Shown here: positions 8,513 through 17,893 of the stretch, piece by piece | Numbering within the stretch: position 1 is the first letter of the stretch | How the letters are laid out: every line of letters starts with the position of its first letter | From: Pseudomonas graminis | GTDB lineage: Bacteria > Pseudomonadota > Gammaproteobacteria > Pseudomonadales > Pseudomonadaceae | Assembly: GCF_004364335.1 (NCBI RefSeq) | Contig: NZ_SOCR01000016.1 | Coordinates: forward strand, 62,001-126,000 | Reading direction: 5' to 3' | DNA: 64,000 bases | Notes under the pieces: model-generated | What the model saw: only the letters and a program-made list of their open reading frames with translations | The model's database searches: none | Told to the model about the DNA's origin: nothing | Position numbers and translations under genes: made by a program

Positions 8513-9976
8513 CTACTTCGGGAAGGCTGGCGGGTTGACCCCGGTCATTTCTTCCATCACGCGGACCACCTGGCAACTGTAACCGAATTCGTTGTCGTAC
8601 CAGACGTACAGCACAACGCGGTTATCCATGGCGATGGTTGCTTCGGCATCCACCACGCCGGCGTAACGCGAGCCGACGAAGTCAGTGGAGACCACTTCCA
8701 GGGAGTTCACGAAGTCGATCTGTTTATGCAGATCGGAATACAGCGCCGTGTGGCGCAGGTACTCGTTCATCTCTTCGCGAGTGGTTGCCGTCCCCAGGTT
8801 CAGGTTCAGAATGGCCATCGAGACGTTCGGCGTTGGAACGCGGATCGCGTTACCGGTCAGCTTGCCGGCCAGCTCGGGCAGTGCCTTCGCCGCAGCGGTG
8901 GCCGCACCGGTTTCGGTGATGACCATGTTCAGCGCGGCGCTGCGGCCACGGCGATCGCCCTTGTGGAAGTTGTCGATCAGGTTCTGGTCGTTGGTGTACG
9001 AGTGAACCGTTTCAACGTGACCATTGACGATGCCGAACTTGTCGTTGACCGCCTTGAGCACCGGCACGATGGCGTTGGTGGTGCAGGACGCTGCCGAGAT
9101 GATCTTGTCATCGGCGGTGATCTGCTGATGGTTGATGCCATGCACGATGTTCTTCAGTTTGCCCTTGCCCGGCGCGGTCAGGACCACGCGGTCAATGCCC
9201 GGGCATTGCAGGTGCTGACCCAGACCGTCGGCGTCACGCCATACACCGGTGTTATCGACGAGCAATGCGTCCTTGATGCCGTACTGGGTGTAATCCACCT
9301 CGGCCGGGTTCTTGGCGTAGATCACCTGAATCAGGTTGCCGTTGGCGCAGATGGTGTTGTTGGCTTCATCAATGGTGATGGTGCCATCGAAAGGACCGTG
9401 GACCGAGTCACGGCGCAGCAGGCTTGCGCGCTTGACCAGATCGTTTTCAGCGCCCTTGCGGACCACGATGGCGCGCAGGCGCAGGCCGTCGCCGCCACCG
9501 GTTTTTTCGATCAGGATGCGCGCCAGCAGACGACCGATGCGACCGAAGCCGTACAGCACGACGTCAGTGCCCTTGCGCTCGCCGGAATTCTGCTGGCCAA
9601 TGACTTCGGCCATTTCTTCGCGGATGAATTCTTCAGGGGTACGGCCATTGGCCTCGGCCTTGTACTTCACCGCCAGCTTGCCCAGGTCCACCGAGGCGGC
9701 GCCCAGTTTGAGCTCGCTCATGGCTTTGACGAGGGGGAAAGTCTCGTGTACGGACAACTCGCTGGCGTCGGCCTGGCGGTGACGCGCAAAGCGGTGTGCT
9801 TTGAGAATCGCGATGACTGAACGGTTGATCAGGCTGCGGCCATAGATCGAACTCACCACATTATTATTGCGGTAGAGCTGACCGATAAGCGGGATCATCG
9901 CCTCGGCGAGGGCTTCACGATCGATCCATTCACCAAGACACTGGTCGGGCTTCTGAGTCACGGGAACCTTCCACAT
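8513..9976 (-). CDS. gap: Glyceraldehyde-3-phosphate dehydrogenase, long N-terminally extended form
   Basis: The product is 487 residues from the ATG at 9976, against about 335 for ordinary GAPDH. The extra roughly 130 residues at the N-terminus are seen in the Pseudomonas enzyme of this length. The NAD-binding motif LYGFGRIGRL is at residues 141-150, and the active-site segment AASCTTNA places the catalytic cysteine at residue 298. The C-terminal WYDNEFGYSCQ motif is intact. It oxidises glyceraldehyde-3-phosphate to 1,3-bisphosphoglycerate or works in the gluconeogenic direction. The open frame extends 11 codons further to 10009, but the 487-residue length fits the family. The gene is divergent from mfd, as I recall for P. 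aeruginosa, and has its own terminator at 8418-8449. Confidence 0.93.
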   Translation of the reverse strand: MWKVPVTQKPDQCLGEWIDREALAEAMIPLIGQLYRNNNVVSSIYGRSLINRSVIAILKAHRFARHRQADASELSVHETFPLVKAMSELKLGAASVDLGKLAVKYKAEANGRTPEEFIREEMAEVIGQQNSGERKGTDVVLYGFGRIGRLLARILIEKTGGGDGLRLRAIVVRKGAENDLVKRASLLRRDSVHGPFDGTITIDEANNTICANGNLIQVIYAKNPAEVDYTQYGIKDALLVDNTGVWRDADGLGQHLQCPGIDRVVLTAPGKGKLKNIVHGINHQQITADDKIISAASCTTNAIVPVLKAVNDKFGIVNGHVETVHSYTNDQNLIDNFHKGDRRGRSAALNMVITETGAATAAAKALPELAGKLTGNAIRVPTPNVSMAILNLNLGTATTREEMNEYLRHTALYSDLHKQIDFVNSLEVVSTDFVGSRYAGVVDAEATIAMDNRVVLYVWYDNEFGYSCQVVRVMEEMTGVNPPAFPK

Positions 9977-10145
9977 GTAGGGGCTGAAAAAAGGGACTAC
10001 ATTATGCACAGGCCTTTGTTTATGAGCAATCCAGACTTTTCACCACCTGGAGCACTACATAATTTCCGGCGCACAAAACTGACAGCGTCTCTGCGGATTA
10101 GTTACACTCCCCGGCTTTGCCGCAACGCCTGGAGCTTTAACTTCC

Positions 10146-13100
10146 GTGCCCGTTCTGCGCCTTCCGATTCTGCCTGCTGCAGCAGGCAAACAACATTGGG
10201 GTAACCTCCCCGGTGCCGCCCTGAGTCTCGCCATCGCCGAGGCTGCCAGCGCCGCGAAACGCTTCACCCTGCTGCTTACCGCAGACAGCCAGAGCGCCGA
10301 GCGACTGGAGCAGGAACTGAAGTTTTTCGCCCCTGATCTGCCGGTGTTGCATTTCCCCGATTGGGAAACCCTGCCCTACGATCTGTTCTCGCCCCATCAG
10401 GACATCATCTCCCAGCGCATCGCCAGCCTGTACCGGCTCCCGGAGCTGGTACACGGCGTACTGGTGGTGCCGATCACGACCGCCCTGCACCGTCTGGCGC
10501 CGACCAGCTTCCTGCTCGGCAGCAGCCTGGTCCTGGACGTGGGCCAGAAGCTCGACGTCGACGCCATGCGCACCCGCCTGGAAGCGAGCGGCTATCGCTA
10601 TGTCGACACGGTGTACGAGCACGGTGAGTTCACTGTCCGTGGCGCGCTGATCGACCTGTTCCCGATGGGCAGCAAACTGCCTTACCGCATCGACCTGTTC
10701 GATGACGAAATCGAAACCCTGCGCACCTTCGAGCCGGAAACCCAGCGCTCCATCGACAAGGTCGATTCGGTGCGTCTGCTGCCGGCGAAGGAATTCCCGC
10801 TGCAAAAGGAAGCCGTGACGCGGTTCAAGGCGCGCTTCCGCGAACGCTTTGACGTCGATTTCCGCCGCAGCCCGATTTTCCAGGACTTGAACAGCGGCAT
10901 CACGCCGGCGGGGATCGAGTACTACATCCCGTTGTTCTTCGAAGAAACCTCCACGCTGTTCGACTACCTGCCCCAGGACACCCAGGTGTTCTCGATGCCG
11001 GGTATCGAAGCGGCGGCCGAGACGTTCTGGAAGGACGTGCGCAACCGTTACGAAGAACGCCGTGTCGACCCGGAGCGCCCGTTGCTGCCACCGTCCGAGC
11101 TGTTCCTGCCGGTGGACGACTGCTTCGCCCGCCTGAAGAACTGGCCGCGCGTAGTTGCCAGCCAGGACGATGTCGAAACCGGCGTTGGCCGCGAGCGTTT
11201 CCCCGCGCAGGTGCTGCCTGATCTGGCGATCGAAGCCAAGGCCAGCCAGCCGCTGGCGGCGCTGTCGAAATTCCTCGGCGAGTTTCCCGGCCGCGTGCTG
11301 TTTACCGCTGAATCCGCCGGTCGCCGCGAAGTGCTGCTGGAGCTGCTCGAACGCCTGAAGCTGCGCCCGAAAACCCTGGACAGCTGGCAGGAATTCGTCG
11401 ACAGCAAGGAGCGCCTGGCGATCACCATCGGGCCACTGGACGAAGGCCTGGTGCTGGAGGAGCCGGCGTTGGCGCTGGTGGCGGAAAGCCCGCTGTTCGG
11501 TCAGCGGGTCATGCAGCGTCGACGCCGCGACAAGCGCGCCGACAGCCACGCCAGCGATGCCGTGATCAAGAACCTGGCCGAGCTGCGTGAAGGCGCGCCG
11601 GTGGTGCACATCGACCACGGTGTCGGCCGTTATCTGGGGCTGGCGACGCTGGAGGTCGAAAATCAGGTCGCCGAGTTCCTCATGCTGGCCTACGCCGAGG
11701 AAGCCAAGCTGTACGTGCCGGTGGCCAACCTGCATTTGATCGCCCGCTACACCGGCAGCGATGACGAGCTCGCCCCCTTGCACCGACTGGGTTCGGAAGC
11801 CTGGCAGAAAGCCAAGCGCAAGGCTGCCGAACAGGTGCGCGATGTGGCCGCCGAGCTGCTCGACATCTACGCCCGACGGGCGGCCCGCGAAGGGTATGCC
11901 TTCGCCGATCCGAAGCTGGACTACGACACCTTCAGCGCCGGCTTCCCGTTCGAAGAAACCCCGGACCAGCAGACCACCATCGAAGCCGTACGCGCCGACA
12001 TGCTCGCGCCCAAGCCCATGGACCGTCTGGTCTGCGGCGACGTCGGTTTCGGCAAGACCGAAGTGGCCATGCGCGCGGCGTTCATCGCGGTACACGGCGG
12101 CCGCCAAGTGGCGATTCTGGTGCCCACCACTCTCCTTGCCCAGCAGCACTACAACAGTTTCCGCGACCGCTTCGCTGACTGGCCGGTGACAGTCGAGGTG
12201 ATGAGCCGCTTCAAATCGGCGAAAGAGATCAACGCCGCCGTGGCCGATCTGGCCGAGGGCAAGATCGACATCGTCATCGGCACCCACAAGTTGCTGCAGG
12301 ACGACGTCAAGATCAAAAACCTGGGGCTGGTGATCATCGACGAAGAGCACCGTTTCGGGGTGCGTCAGAAGGAACAGCTGAAGGCCCTGCGCAGCGAGGT
12401 CGACATTCTGACCCTCACCGCGACACCGATCCCGCGGACCCTGAACATGGCCGTGGCCGGCATGCGCGACCTGTCGATCATCGCCACGCCGCCGGCCCGT
12501 CGTCTGTCGGTGCGCACCTTCGTCATGGAACAGAACAAGCCGACCGTGAAAGAGGCGTTGCTGCGTGAGTTGCTGCGCGGCGGTCAGGTGTACTACCTGC
12601 ACAACGACGTGAAAACCATCGAGAAATGCGCGGCGGACCTGGCCGAACTGGTGCCGGAAGCGCGCATCGGCATCGGCCACGGGCAGATGCACGAACGTGA
12701 TCTCGAACAGGTGATGAGCGACTTCTACCACAAGCGCTTCAACGTGCTGATCGCCTCGACCATCATCGAGACCGGCATCGACGTGCCGAGCGCCAACACC
12801 ATCATCATCGAGCGTGCCGACAAGTTCGGTCTGGCCCAGCTGCACCAGTTGCGCGGCCGGGTCGGGCGCAGTCACCACCAGGCCTACGCCTACCTGCTGA
12901 CGCCGCCGCGCAAGCAGATCACCCCGGATGCCGAGAAGCGTCTGGAGGCGATCGCCAACACCCAGGACCTCGGCGCGGGCTTCGTCCTCGCCACCAACGA
13001 CCTGGAAATCCGGGGCGCCGGCGAACTGCTGGGCGATGGCCAGAGCGGACAGATTCAGGCGGTGGGCTTCACCCTGTACATGGAAATGCTCGAACGCGCG

Positions 13101-13610
13101 GTGAAGTCGATTCGCAAAGGCGAGCAGCCCAACCTCGACCAGCCACTGGGTGGCGGTCCGGAGGTCAATCTGCGGGTGCCGGGGCTGATTCCGGAAGCCT
13201 ATCTGCCGGACGTGCACACGCGCCTGATTCTGTACAAGCGCATCGCCAACGCCGCCGACGAAGAAGGCCTCAAGGACCTGCAGGTCGAGATGATCGACCG
13301 CTTCGGTCTGTTGCCGGAGCCGACCAAAAACCTGGTGCGCCTGACCTCGCTGAAGCTGAAGGCCGAGCAACTGGGCATCAAGAAAGTCGACGCCGGGCCC
13401 CAGGGTGGACGCATCGAATTCGCGGCGGAGACCCCGGTCGACCCGCTGACGCTGATCAAGCTGATCCAGAGTCAGCCCAAACGCTACAAGTTCGAAGGCG
13501 CCACGCTGTTCAAATTCATGGTGCCGATGGAGCGCCCCGAGGAACGCTTCGCCACACTGGAGGCGCTGTTCGAGCGCTTGACTCCACCGCCTTCCAAAAA
13601 ATCGGCTTAA
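10146..13610 (+). CDS. mfd: Transcription-repair coupling factor Mfd
   Basis: The 1154-residue product matches Mfd in length and domain order. A UvrB-like N-terminal module is followed by an RNA-polymerase-interacting region around residues 480-560, then the RecG-like translocase with Walker A GDVGFGKT near 630-637 and a DEEHRFG box at 732-738, and finally the C-terminal TRCF domain. It removes RNA polymerase stalled at DNA lesions and recruits UvrA. The start is a GTG at 10146 that opens PVLRLPILPAAAGKQHWG, a typical pseudomonad Mfd beginning. The csiV start lies 9 bases after its stop, so the two are probably co-transcribed. Confidence 0.97.
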   Translation: MPVLRLPILPAAAGKQHWGNLPGAALSLAIAEAASAAKRFTLLLTADSQSAERLEQELKFFAPDLPVLHFPDWETLPYDLFSPHQDIISQRIASLYRLPELVHGVLVVPITTALHRLAPTSFLLGSSLVLDVGQKLDVDAMRTRLEASGYRYVDTVYEHGEFTVRGALIDLFPMGSKLPYRIDLFDDEIETLRTFEPETQRSIDKVDSVRLLPAKEFPLQKEAVTRFKARFRERFDVDFRRSPIFQDLNSGITPAGIEYYIPLFFEETSTLFDYLPQDTQVFSMPGIEAAAETFWKDVRNRYEERRVDPERPLLPPSELFLPVDDCFARLKNWPRVVASQDDVETGVGRERFPAQVLPDLAIEAKASQPLAALSKFLGEFPGRVLFTAESAGRREVLLELLERLKLRPKTLDSWQEFVDSKERLAITIGPLDEGLVLEEPALALVAESPLFGQRVMQRRRRDKRADSHASDAVIKNLAELREGAPVVHIDHGVGRYLGLATLEVENQVAEFLMLAYAEEAKLYVPVANLHLIARYTGSDDELAPLHRLGSEAWQKAKRKAAEQVRDVAAELLDIYARRAAREGYAFADPKLDYDTFSAGFPFEETPDQQTTIEAVRADMLAPKPMDRLVCGDVGFGKTEVAMRAAFIAVHGGRQVAILVPTTLLAQQHYNSFRDRFADWPVTVEVMSRFKSAKEINAAVADLAEGKIDIVIGTHKLLQDDVKIKNLGLVIIDEEHRFGVRQKEQLKALRSEVDILTLTATPIPRTLNMAVAGMRDLSIIATPPARRLSVRTFVMEQNKPTVKEALLRELLRGGQVYYLHNDVKTIEKCAADLAELVPEARIGIGHGQMHERDLEQVMSDFYHKRFNVLIASTIIETGIDVPSANTIIIERADKFGLAQLHQLRGRVGRSHHQAYAYLLTPPRKQITPDAEKRLEAIANTQDLGAGFVLATNDLEIRGAGELLGDGQSGQIQAVGFTLYMEMLERAVKSIRKGEQPNLDQPLGGGPEVNLRVPGLIPEAYLPDVHTRLILYKRIANAADEEGLKDLQVEMIDRFGLLPEPTKNLVRLTSLKLKAEQLGIKKVDAGPQGGRIEFAAETPVDPLTLIKLIQSQPKRYKFEGATLFKFMVPMERPEERFATLEALFERLTPPPSKKSA

Positions 13611-13619
13611 GGATTCACC

Positions 13620-14156
13620 ATGGGTTTGATCCGCTCCTTCACCCTGCTGCTGGTGCTGTTCGCGCCGGCGGCCTTCGCCGATGGCGCCTATCAGGTGGAA
13701 CTGATCCTGTTCCGCCAGAACGGCGAGCCGGCGGCGACCAATCAACCCGCGCCGGAAGACTGGGCCGGTGGGGCGCAACCGCTAGGCGCGGACAGCCAGA
13801 CGCCAACAGCGCTGGACACGCTGGTGAACAAGCTGGAATCAAGCGACGGCTACAACGTGCTGCTGCACAAAGCCTGGCAACAGGACCTCAGTGCCACGCC
13901 GAGCAAGGTGGCGATCAGTGACGGCCAGGAGCAGTTCGGTCACTTCCCCATCGAGGGCACGGTGAGCCTGAGCCTGGCGCGCTTTACCGACATCGACGCG
14001 AACTTCTGGGTCAATCAGCTGGACAGCCACGGCGTGCTGGTGACCAGCGAGCGCATGCGTCAGGCCACCCGGGTCAGAAACGGAGAACTCACTTATATGG
14101 ACAACGGAAGCCTCGCCATGCTGATCAAGGTTTCTCCCGTCCAGCCACTCCGTTGA
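13620..14156 (+). CDS. csiV: CsiV-family periplasmic protein
   Basis: The 178-residue product begins with a clear signal peptide, with cleavage expected after AAFA at residue 20-21. The mature start AYQVELILFRQ and the later SLSLARF and MIKVSP-like segments match CsiV, the peptidoglycan-binding factor known in Vibrio for supporting PASTA-independent septal synthesis and lipid II handling. In pseudomonads the gene usually follows mfd, as here, with a 9-base gap. The exact role in Pseudomonas is not settled, so the function is by family only. Confidence 0.8.
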   Translation: MGLIRSFTLLLVLFAPAAFADGAYQVELILFRQNGEPAATNQPAPEDWAGGAQPLGADSQTPTALDTLVNKLESSDGYNVLLHKAWQQDLSATPSKVAISDGQEQFGHFPIEGTVSLSLARFTDIDANFWVNQLDSHGVLVTSERMRQATRVRNGELTYMDNGSLAMLIKVSPVQPLR

Positions 14157-14169
14157 CGCAGGCCTAGAC

Positions 14170-16878
14170 GTGGCGTCCAACCTGGAAAAAGCCCTCGCCC
14201 TGCCGTGGGAACCGCTGTTCAAAACGCAGTCGGTTGAGCGCGGTCTGGAGTACGCGCGGCAGAAACGTGTGATGCTTGAACACCTGAGCGGCGATGTCGT
14301 GCGCACGGTCTGCCGGGGCTCGAGCCTGGAGATCTACACCCAGACGCTGCTGTTCAAGGACCCGGAGCGCACGCGCAATTTCATTGTCGGCAAATGCACC
14401 TGCCCGGTCAGAAACAACTGCAAACACTGTGCGGCAGCGCTGTTCTTTTTGCAGGACCCGGAAAACACCCCCGGGATTCTGGCTGCGGTGGACGGCGAGT
14501 CGGTTGCGCGCAGGCCGAAAGTCGTCGAGCAAAAACCCAAGTTGCCCGAGCGCCTGGAAAAGAACATCAAGCCCGAGCCGCGGCTGATACTCGCCAGCTT
14601 CGAGTACAGCGCCTACGAGCCGCGCAACGGCAAGATGCAGCGGCACATCCAGCACCGTGCGGCCCTGGCGTTTCGCTACCGGGAATCCTATGTGTCCGGT
14701 GTGCCCGCCCCCGGCCGTGGCGGCGACATCCTCTGGCATCTGCCGGACGAAATATTGCGCACGCGCCGCCATCCGGAGCGTGAAGGCGAATACCGCAAGC
14801 AGCTGCAGGAACTGGGCTTTCGCATCGCCACTCGGCAGAGCAAGGCGCTGCCCGACAGTGCCGGCGAGATGTTCGAGCTGCCCACCGATAAAGCCTGGCT
14901 GAGCTTCATTCTCGACGAGTTGCCCCGGCTGCGCGCCGAAGGCTGGCAGATCGAAATGAGCGAAGACTTCGGCTTCGACGTCACGCCGGTAGACGACTGG
15001 TACGCCGTGGTTGACGACGAACCGGAGCGCGACTGGTTCGATCTGGAGCTGGGGATCATCGTCAACGGCGAGCGGCTGAGCCTGCTGCCGATCCTGATCA
15101 ACCTGCTGCGCACGCACCCGGAATTGATGACCGCCAGCGGCATCGCCAAGCGGCGCGACGACGAGCAGTTGCTGGTTCAGCTCAACCATTTCACCCAGCG
15201 CGGCGGCGTGCCGATTCAGGTGGCGCTGCCTTATGGACGGCTGAAACCGGTGCTGGCGACCCTCGGCGATTTCTACTGGCGCGAGGACGGCAACAACGCC
15301 ATTCGCCTGAGCACTGCCGATGCCGCGCGGCTGCGGCAGCTCGACGACCTGCCGCAGGTGTGGCAGGGCGGCGACCGGCTGCGGCAGTTTTCCGAGCGAC
15401 TGGTGAACATCAAGGATGTGCGCGGTGAGGTGCCAGAAGGCCTCAATGCGACGCTGCGGCCTTATCAGCTGGAGGGCCTGAGCTGGATGCAGGCGCTTCG
15501 CGAGCTGGAAGTCGGTGGCGTGCTTGCCGATGACATGGGCCTGGGCAAGACCCTGCAGACCCTGGCGCATCTGCTGCTGGAGAAACAGGCCGGGCGTCTC
15601 GACCGGCCGGCGCTGGTGGTGATGCCCACCAGCCTGATCCCCAACTGGATGGACGAGGCGAAGCACTTCACGCCGCAACTGAAGGTGCTGGCGTTGTTTG
15701 GCACCCAGCGCCATCAGGATTTCAAGCGTTTGCAGGATTACGACCTGATCCTGACCACTTACGCCCTGCTGCCCCGTGATGTCGAGGTGCTCAGCCAGCA
15801 ACTGCTGCATGTGCTGGTGCTCGATGAAGCGCAATACATCAAAAACCCCAACAGCAAAGCGGCGCAGGCGGCGCGTCAGTTGAACGCCCGGCAGCGTCTG
15901 TGCCTCAGTGGCACGCCGCTGGAAAACCACCTGGGCGAGCTATGGTCGCTCTTCCATTTCCTGATGCCCGGCTGGTTGGGGGAGGCCAAGCAGTTCAACA
16001 GCAATTACCGCACACCGATCGAGAAGCTTGGCAACGAGCAGCGCCTGGAGCACCTCAACGCGCGGATCAAGCCGTTCCTGCTGCGCCGGACCAAGGAGCA
16101 GGTGGCCACCGAGCTGCCGCCGAAGACCGAAATCGTGCATTGGGTCGAGCTCAATGACACCCAGCGTGATGTGTACGAAACCATGCGTCTGGCGATGGAC
16201 AAGAAGGTCCGCGACGAGATCACCCGTAAGGGCGTGGGGCGCAGCCAGATCATCATTCTTGAAGCGTTGCTCAAGCTGCGTCAGGTCTGCTGTGATCTGC
16301 GGCTGGTCAACAGTGCGCCGGTCAATCCGCGGCAGTCGACTTCGGGCAAGCTGGACAGCCTGATGGAGATGCTGGAGGAGTTGTTTGCGGAGAATCGCAA
16401 GATTCTGTTGTTTTCGCAGTTCACGTCGATGCTGGAGTTGATCGAGGCGGAGTTGAAGCAGCGCGGGATCGCGTATTCGCTGTTGACCGGGAAGACCAAG
16501 GATCGGCGGGTGCCGGTGCAGGATTTCCAGAGCGGCAAGCATTCGATTTTTCTGATCAGTCTGAAGGCAGGCGGCACGGGGTTGAATCTGACGGCGGCCG
16601 ATACGGTGATTCACTATGATCCGTGGTGGAACCCTGCGGCGGAGAATCAGGCGACGGATCGGGCGTATCGGATTGGTCAGGATAAGCCGGTGTTTGTGTA
16701 CAAGATGATTGCGCGGGGGACGGTGGAGGAGAAGATTCAGCATTTGCAGCAGGAGAAGGCGGCGCTGGCGGCGGGTGTGCTGGATGGGCGCAAGGCCGGG
16801 GACTGGAAGTTGCAGGATGAGGATATTGCGGCGTTGTTTGCGCCGTTGCCGGCGGTGGCCAAGAAGGTGAAGCGCTAG
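14170..16878 (+). CDS. SWIM zinc-finger SNF2-family helicase
   Basis: The 902-residue protein starts at a GTG 13 bases after csiV. A SWIM zinc finger is visible as Cys76, Cys78, Cys84 and His86 (CTCPVRNNCKH), a fold associated with DNA or protein binding. The SNF2 ATPase core follows: Walker A DDMGLGKT near 454-461, a DEAQYIK box near 552, and the C-terminal motif VI DRAYRIGQ near 830. These enzymes translocate on double-stranded DNA and remodel protein-DNA complexes; the bacterial member is related to RapA/HepA but without the RapA N-terminal domains. The position after mfd and facing a FAN1-type nuclease suggests, but does not prove, a repair or transcription-recovery role. Confidence 0.88.
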   Translation: MASNLEKALALPWEPLFKTQSVERGLEYARQKRVMLEHLSGDVVRTVCRGSSLEIYTQTLLFKDPERTRNFIVGKCTCPVRNNCKHCAAALFFLQDPENTPGILAAVDGESVARRPKVVEQKPKLPERLEKNIKPEPRLILASFEYSAYEPRNGKMQRHIQHRAALAFRYRESYVSGVPAPGRGGDILWHLPDEILRTRRHPEREGEYRKQLQELGFRIATRQSKALPDSAGEMFELPTDKAWLSFILDELPRLRAEGWQIEMSEDFGFDVTPVDDWYAVVDDEPERDWFDLELGIIVNGERLSLLPILINLLRTHPELMTASGIAKRRDDEQLLVQLNHFTQRGGVPIQVALPYGRLKPVLATLGDFYWREDGNNAIRLSTADAARLRQLDDLPQVWQGGDRLRQFSERLVNIKDVRGEVPEGLNATLRPYQLEGLSWMQALRELEVGGVLADDMGLGKTLQTLAHLLLEKQAGRLDRPALVVMPTSLIPNWMDEAKHFTPQLKVLALFGTQRHQDFKRLQDYDLILTTYALLPRDVEVLSQQLLHVLVLDEAQYIKNPNSKAAQAARQLNARQRLCLSGTPLENHLGELWSLFHFLMPGWLGEAKQFNSNYRTPIEKLGNEQRLEHLNARIKPFLLRRTKEQVATELPPKTEIVHWVELNDTQRDVYETMRLAMDKKVRDEITRKGVGRSQIIILEALLKLRQVCCDLRLVNSAPVNPRQSTSGKLDSLMEMLEELFAENRKILLFSQFTSMLELIEAELKQRGIAYSLLTGKTKDRRVPVQDFQSGKHSIFLISLKAGGTGLNLTAADTVIHYDPWWNPAAENQATDRAYRIGQDKPVFVYKMIARGTVEEKIQHLQQEKAALAAGVLDGRKAGDWKLQDEDIAALFAPLPAVAKKVKR

Positions 16879-16886
16879 GCGGGTTG

Positions 16887-17165
16887 TTTTTAGGATCAAG
16901 AGCGTCGGCCTAACGGCCTCGGTTTCGCCTTCGGCGAGTTACTTGGAAAAGCACCCCAAGTAACCAAGGGTGCTTGCTCTCGGTTGGGCCCTTCCTTCGT
17001 CAGGGTTCCTTCACTCCGGTCTCGCTCCGTGGGCCCGCGCCGAACGGACATCCATGTCCTGACGGCGCTCTCGCCGCATCCATGCGGCTCGGCCCACTCC
17101 GCGAGACCTGCGTTCAGCCTGCACCAAAGTCGCGATTGGCGGTGTTTGGACTATCTGCGTTTGAA
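16887..17165. repeat. Structured non-coding element with several short inverted repeats
   Basis: The 279 bases contain many short dyads: GGCC-TAAC-GGCC, CGCC-TTC-GGCG, ACTTGG/CCAAGT around AAAGCACC, and CCAAGGGTGC with a partial partner. I recall similar sequence (TTACTTGGAAAAGCACCCCA) scattered in gammaproteobacterial genomes, where it gives spurious open frames. No gene is supported inside it. It forms the first part of the 1-kb gene-free stretch between the helicase and the FAN1-like gene. Confidence 0.55.
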
Positions 17166-17199
17166 GATCAAAAGCAAAGCAAAGCAAAGGCTTCCCGGC

Positions 17200-17855
17200 T
17201 GAAGCCGGTCCTACGGACGTACACGGTGATTAGTGGGACCGGCTTTAGCCGGGAAGAGGCCAGTGCAGGCGCCATCAATTCTCTGATCGTGCCCACGCTC
17301 CGCGTGGGCATGCATCCCGGGATGCTCCGCGTCCATTCCGGCTGACGCCGGTGCTACGGGTGTACGCGGTGCTTTCGTAGGACCGGCTTCAGCCGGGAAG
17401 AGGCCAGTGCAGGCGCCATCAATTCTCTGATCGTGCCCCCGCTCAGCGTGGGCATGCATCCCGGGACGCTCCGCGTCCATTCCCGGCTGAAACCGGTCCT
17501 AAGGGGTATACGCGATGCTTTTAGTGGGACCGGCTTCAGCCGGGAAGAGGCCAGTGCAGGCGCCATCAACTATCTGATCGTGCCCCCGCTCCGCGTGGGC
17601 ATGCATCCCGGGACGCTCCGCGTCCATTCCCGGCTGAAACCGGTCCTAAGGGGTATACGCGATGCTTTTAGTGGGACCGGCTTCAGCCGGGAATAGGCGA
17701 GTGCAGACACCATCAATTCTCTGATCGTGCCCCCGCTCCGCGTGGCCGTGCTTCCCGGGATGCTCCGCGTCCATTCCGGCTGACGCCGGTGCTACGGGTG
17801 TACGCGGTGCTTTCGTAGGACCGGCTTTAGCCGGGAAGAGGCCAGTGTGGGCGCT
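17200..17855. repeat. Tandem array of about 144-147-bp units built from REP-like elements
   Basis: The landmark GGGAAGAGGCCAGTG (once GGGAATAGGCGAGTG) recurs at 17251, 17395, 17542, 17689 and 17833, spacings of 144, 147, 147 and 144 bases. Each unit has a REP-like half CCGGCTTCAGCCGGGAAG, an internal hairpin CCCGCTCCGCGTGGGCATG or close variant, and an opposite half GGCTGAAACCGGTCCTA. The middle units are nearly identical, which points to recent unequal exchange. Open frames crossing the array are not thought to be genes. Confidence 0.85.
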
Positions 17856-17893
17856 GGCGATGTTGCGGATGTACGGAGTGGGTGAAGCCGATG

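Noticed and set aside
10137..13778. Open reading frame of 1213 codons antisense to mfd and csiV
   Set aside because: It mirrors the high-GC codon pattern of mfd on the other strand, has no ribosome site and a low-complexity Arg/Gln/His-rich product; mfd itself is unmistakable.
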